From contig DIYD01000213.1 of NCBI GenBank assembly GCA_002428905.1, positions 1-17,482 of the forward strand: 17,482 nt of DNA, read 5' to 3'. This DNA comes from Bacteroidetes bacterium UBA6063. Its GTDB lineage: Bacteria; Bacteroidota; Bacteroidia; NS11-12g; UBA9320. Position 1 is the first letter of the stretch. Every line of letters starts with the position of its first letter. Both the position numbers and the translations under genes were made by a program. Of the stretch, positions 14,858-17,482 are shown piece by piece. A model generated the notes under the pieces. The model was not told the origin of the DNA. It did not search any database and was given only the letters and a program-made list of their open reading frames with translations.

Positions 14858-16200
14858 CTTGTCAGTTTTATTGTTTGAGAACTTACCATCTTCGCGTCAC
14901 GGCAGAAAGAGGTTACCAATGTCGATTTTTCACTTAGATTCGTGTAATATGGCACCTTAAGGAGCGCATTTATTATCAGAGCATTGCGGTAAGACACAAG
15001 TGCCAAATTGCTGTCTTGTAACCCGTGAGACATCCGTGCTCTATTTTGCATAAATACCTTCCCTGGAAGGTCACTACTGGGACTTATGCTCAAATCTCTG
15101 TTGATTAAAGGTCTCAAAGGATCAACACAAACTTGATCCATAAAATCAACAAGAAATGGTGGGATGAACGGCGCAAATCCAGTTGCTACAATTACCGAGT
15201 CGATATCCTTTAGCACCTTTAACTCCCCACTAAAATCACTAGAGATACTAGCTTCTACCCTAGTATCACATTTACCTATTGATTCAACCCTAGTGCTGAA
15301 CAAAACTTCTATTTCAACCTTCTTCTCGTTCAGGTATTTGTTCTCGTAGAAAAGATTGTATAGTTCGTTTATTAACTCAACTGACACTCCGTCACTACTC
15401 ATTTTTTGTTTATGCAACTCCTCTTCTTTAATTTGGTCTTCGAGGTGCATAAAATGATCCCTATAGGACGGGCCATAAAACTCATTAACAAATGAAGTAT
15501 CATCCAAGGACAAAAGATTATTCCTTGAAGAAACCCAGATAATCCGCTGTACTTTTTGTTTACTCAACAAATCATATACTACTTCGGCTCCACTTTGCCC
15601 TCCACCAACAACTAATATGGTTTCTAAACCTGAAAAACGTGTTGCCCTATACTTTGAATAGTAATGAACTTTATGCTCTATCTCTTGCCCAATATCAAAA
15701 CCAACATTTTCCACCTTGCCAGTCCCTATGCATAAGTTTTTGCATTTATATTCTCTATCTCTTGTAGAAACAATGAAACATTCTTTGGTATATCCTAGAC
15801 CTATTACTTCCTGTCCAAAGATCAAACTAGGTATTTGCTCCGCTACCCACTTATAGTAAAGATTGAACTCGTAACGGGATATCGTTGAGGTTCTTCTATT
15901 CAAAAATTCATATATCCTGTTTTCGGAGACCAAATAGTTTAGAAACGAGAACCGATTAGTGGGGTCCACTGGAACTACTAAATCCTTTAGATAAGAAACC
16001 TGCAATTCGGCAGAGGCAATTGGGCATAACTGATGCCAGCTAAATTCTTTTTTTTTATCTAGGAACAGGGTATTGATTGGTGTTGCTTGTGCAAGCGCAG
16101 ATAAACTAAGATTGAAAGGCCCAATTCCAACACCAATAAGATCGTATAAAGTACTTGAGATTACTTTCCTTCCATTGTGCCCATCTGGTAACCCTACCAT
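14854..16200 (-). CDS. Flavin-dependent L-lysine/L-ornithine N-hydroxylase
   Basis: A 448-residue class B flavoprotein monooxygenase of the IucD/SidA/PvdA family. Visible elements are FAD-binding GVGIGPFNLSLSALA (residues 23-37), substrate-side FLDKKKEFSWH (46-56), NADPH-binding VVGGGQSGAEVVYDLL (197-212), the DDTSFVNEFYGP segment (233-244), ATGFAPF (339-345) and the C-terminal SHGLQDSNLALVSYRNALI (391-409). The enzyme adds a hydroxyl to the side-chain amine using O2 and NADPH. With a cupin-MetRS partner it most likely makes N6-hydroxylysine for N-N bond formation, not a siderophore precursor. No hydroxamate acyltransferase or siderophore synthetase is present. It overlaps the gene before it by 7 bp and the gene after it by 4 bp. 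Confidence 0.92.
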   Translation of the reverse strand: MVGLPDGHNGRKVISSTLYDLIGVGIGPFNLSLSALAQATPINTLFLDKKKEFSWHQLCPIASAELQVSYLKDLVVPVDPTNRFSFLNYLVSENRIYEFLNRRTSTISRYEFNLYYKWVAEQIPSLIFGQEVIGLGYTKECFIVSTRDREYKCKNLCIGTGKVENVGFDIGQEIEHKVHYYSKYRATRFSGLETILVVGGGQSGAEVVYDLLSKQKVQRIIWVSSRNNLLSLDDTSFVNEFYGPSYRDHFMHLEDQIKEEELHKQKMSSDGVSVELINELYNLFYENKYLNEKKVEIEVLFSTRVESIGKCDTRVEASISSDFSGELKVLKDIDSVIVATGFAPFIPPFLVDFMDQVCVDPLRPLINRDLSISPSSDLPGKVFMQNRARMSHGLQDSNLALVSYRNALIINALLKVPYYTNLSEKSTLVTSFCRDAKMVSSQTIKLTR

Positions 16201-16928
16201 TGTTCAATTTTTGATTCTTTCTTATCTTCCATTAGAATACCTTTGGGAAAAGGTATAGTTGTTCGGTAAAACGTCTTTTTGTATTCTTCCCCTAGGTTGT
16301 CGAAAGCTTTCTCTAGTGTTTTTCTATATGAATACCGAACCGCGCAGTCCTTAATCGTCTTGGAAGCAATAAATGTATCTTCATATTGCGGCTCCACCTT
16401 ATATGCAACCACCTTTCCCCCAGTTACTGCAACACTTAAATCATCAGTAACATCTACCTCCTCGTATATCCACTCTCGTTGTGCGAAGAGGCTTAACTCA
16501 CTGGAATCAATTATGAACAAACAACAGTTGATGGAATCATCTTCTTCATGGCTAATATTTAAGTAAAGAATATTTCGCGGGAATAGTTTTTGGCCTTCAA
16601 TCTCTGTATAAAATCTGGGGTATCCGTTGGCGCCATCGTTGGGCATACTTGCATACCAATTTCGTTCCCAATGGTATAATCTGACTATTTCAAAAATTCC
16701 CTTATATGGTCTATTCAACGTCTTTTGCATGCTTTCCCTTGAAGTTAACGATCCGTAACCAATTATCCCTACTTCTCCCGGTTTAATCTCGATCTGTGTA
16801 GGGCTATTTTTCTTAAGAGGAGAACAACATAGAACAACTGCCGAAATAGCACATCCAAACCAAACTTTTAAGTATTGATTAGGTCGTTTCTCAATATGTA
16901 CCTTATATTGCAAATTATGGTTGAGCAT
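16194..16928 (-). CDS. Membrane-anchored gamma-glutamylcyclotransferase-fold protein
   Basis: A 244-residue protein with a basic N-terminus, a hydrophobic segment at about residues 20-35 (LKVWFGCAISAVVLCC) and a globular domain. The domain opens GEVGIIGYGSLTSRESM (51-67), with the YGSL nucleotide-loop-like signature (58-61) of the gamma-glutamylcyclotransferase (GGCT) fold. Later, LFAQREWIYEEVDV (147-160) supplies the conserved acidic residue (E152) used as catalytic base in that family. Paired cysteines 34/35 resemble a lipobox but the flanking residues are not canonical. It is the first gene of the operon and overlaps the N-hydroxylase by 7 bp. A role in releasing a gamma-glutamyl group from the product is inference; the fold also serves other small-molecule reactions. 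Confidence 0.8.
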   Translation of the reverse strand: MLNHNLQYKVHIEKRPNQYLKVWFGCAISAVVLCCSPLKKNSPTQIEIKPGEVGIIGYGSLTSRESMQKTLNRPYKGIFEIVRLYHWERNWYASMPNDGANGYPRFYTEIEGQKLFPRNILYLNISHEEDDSINCCLFIIDSSELSLFAQREWIYEEVDVTDDLSVAVTGGKVVAYKVEPQYEDTFIASKTIKDCAVRYSYRKTLEKAFDNLGEEYKKTFYRTTIPFPKGILMEDKKESKIEQW

Positions 16929-16965
16929 ACATTGTAGCCGAATACCAATGTGAATTGACCACTAT

Positions 16966-16992
16966 CAAATTTTACTTAATCTTAAAACTCAA
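16966..16992 (-). promoter_or_regulatory. Candidate promoter of the hydrazine operon
   Basis: On the minus strand TTG (16992-16990), 16 bases, then AAAATTTG (16973-16966) approximates the Bacteroidota promoter pattern TTG-N17-TAnnTTTG with one mismatch in the -7 box and a spacer one base short. It lies about 38 bp upstream of the operon's first ATG. Confidence 0.3.
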
Positions 16993-17263
16993 TTAGATTT
17001 AATTCCTGTTATTCTATAGAGGGCCAAGTTATGTAGAAATCAGAGCAAAAAAATCACTACTTCTAGGTAATTTTATAGTTTGTGAGTTGATATCATTGTC
17101 ACGGACTTGCCGATCATCGCCACTAGTTCTTGAAAGTGTACCCCAAAGCTTATGCCAATATCCTAATGAAATGGAAACTGAAGCCAGAAAATTTCGGACA
17201 TATTAGATATTTGTGTTCTGTTGGCTGGAGGCACAAATTTGAACTATTGTAAAACTATTTCGT

Positions 17264-17271
17264 TATACTTG
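17264..17271 (+). promoter_or_regulatory. Candidate -7 box for the TDH-like gene
   Basis: The sequence tatacttg differs by one base from the Bacteroidota -7 box TAnnTTTG and lies 29 bp before the ATG at 17301. No TTG at the usual 17-19 base distance upstream is present (the nearest is 14 bases away), so this is weak. Confidence 0.2.
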
Positions 17272-17300
17272 AGTTACCTGAAAAATATTATCACTCCCAC

Positions 17301-17482
17301 ATGAAAAAAGACAAAATACTAGTAATAGGTGCAGGTGGATATATTGGTTCGCAACTACTGGTTAAACTGTCAAAAATATATGGAACTGACAATGTAGTCG
17401 CAACAGATATAAGGAAGTTTGACTACGATGGGATTTTTGAAATTCTAGACATCCTGCACTGTATGTCTTCAGCGAAGTTTGA
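17301..17482 (+). CDS. L-threonine 3-dehydrogenase-like SDR protein (NAD-dependent epimerase family), 3' partial
   Basis: The frame opens at ATG 17301 and runs off the window after 60 codons. The translation begins MKKDKILVIGAGGYIGSQLL, with the GAGGYIG NAD-binding loop, followed by KLSKIYGTDNVVATDIR and then GIFEILDIL. This order (glycine loop, IYG.dNV.A.DIR, g.FE.LD.l) is characteristic of short-chain-type L-threonine 3-dehydrogenases, which oxidise threonine to 2-amino-3-ketobutyrate, a precursor of glycine. The link between NVVATDIR and GIFEILD is shorter than I expect for housekeeping enzymes, so it could be a relative with another substrate, such as a nucleotide-sugar epimerase. It is divergent from the hydrazine operon. 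Confidence 0.75.
   Translation, partial: MKKDKILVIGAGGYIGSQLLVKLSKIYGTDNVVATDIRKFDYDGIFEILDILHCMSSAKF

Larger units (their letters stand above)
16929..17300. other. Divergent intergenic region between operon and TDH-like gene
   Basis: This 372-bp AT-rich gap separates two divergently transcribed genes and must hold both promoters. Candidate boxes are noted separately. No open frame, direct repeat or riboswitch-like structure was recognised. Confidence 0.5.

Noticed and set aside
14854..16200. Siderophore hydroxamate biosynthesis as the role of the N-hydroxylase
   Set aside because: No hydroxamate acyltransferase, IucA/IucC-type synthetase, NRPS or siderophore receptor is near; the coupled partner is a cupin-MetRS protein instead.
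1..17482. Mobile-element ends, tRNA genes, CRISPR repeats, toxin-antitoxin pairs
   Set aside because: Looked for by eye on both strands; no transposase, integrase, regularly spaced repeats or cloverleaf was recognised, and the YwqK-like gene has no toxin neighbour.

Overview
The window looks like chromosomal DNA from a member of the Bacteroidota. The evidence is a protein ending in a type IX secretion (Por) C-terminal sorting domain, a surface-type lipoprotein, an ECF sigma factor followed by a membrane/beta-barrel protein, a double helix-turn-helix regulator of a kind common in this phylum, and a short-chain threonine-dehydrogenase-like protein. No tRNA, rRNA, insertion sequence or CRISPR array was found.

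Left part (1-7087): mostly ordinary small transcription units. In order these are: the end of a T9SS cargo protein with a clear terminator; a secreted SIMPL-like protein followed after 3 bp by a secreted intradiol-dioxygenase-fold protein; tadA (tRNA adenosine deaminase) on the opposite strand; a hypothetical protein; a lipoprotein; a protein of five 24-residue MORN-type repeats; an ECF sigma factor with two overlapping or adjacent genes (a transmembrane plus beta-barrel fusion, then a signal-peptide beta-barrel); and a YbaB/EbfC nucleoid protein. Two perfect DnaA-box sequences in opposite orientation lie just upstream of the MORN gene.

Middle (7088-9112): an accessory-looking patch with a double-HTH regulator, about 640 bp without a convincing gene, and a three-TM protein with a degenerate phospholipase-D-like domain that starts at GTG behind a tiny leader ORF.

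Right part (9113-16928, minus strand): the most interesting region. Six, possibly seven, genes overlap end to end: gamma-glutamylcyclotransferase-fold protein, lysine/ornithine N-hydroxylase, cupin-MetRS didomain protein, ATP-grasp ligase, saccharopine-dehydrogenase-like oxidoreductase, second ATP-grasp ligase, and a possible small Cys/His-rich ORF. An N-hydroxylase next to a cupin-MetRS protein is the known signature of bacterial hydrazine (N-N bond) synthesis, as in the s56-p1, triacsin and formycin/pyrazofurin pathways. There N6-hydroxylysine and glycine are joined to give N6-(carboxymethylamino)lysine. I infer that the saccharopine-dehydrogenase-like enzyme cleaves this saccharopine analogue to release hydrazinoacetate, and that the two ATP-grasp ligases then build a hydrazide or peptide-like product. 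This would be a compact hydrazine natural-product operon in Bacteroidota. The chemistry after the hydrazine synthetase is inference.

At the right edge, divergent from the operon, is the start of a threonine-3-dehydrogenase-like SDR gene. It could in principle feed glycine to the pathway, but may be an unrelated neighbour.
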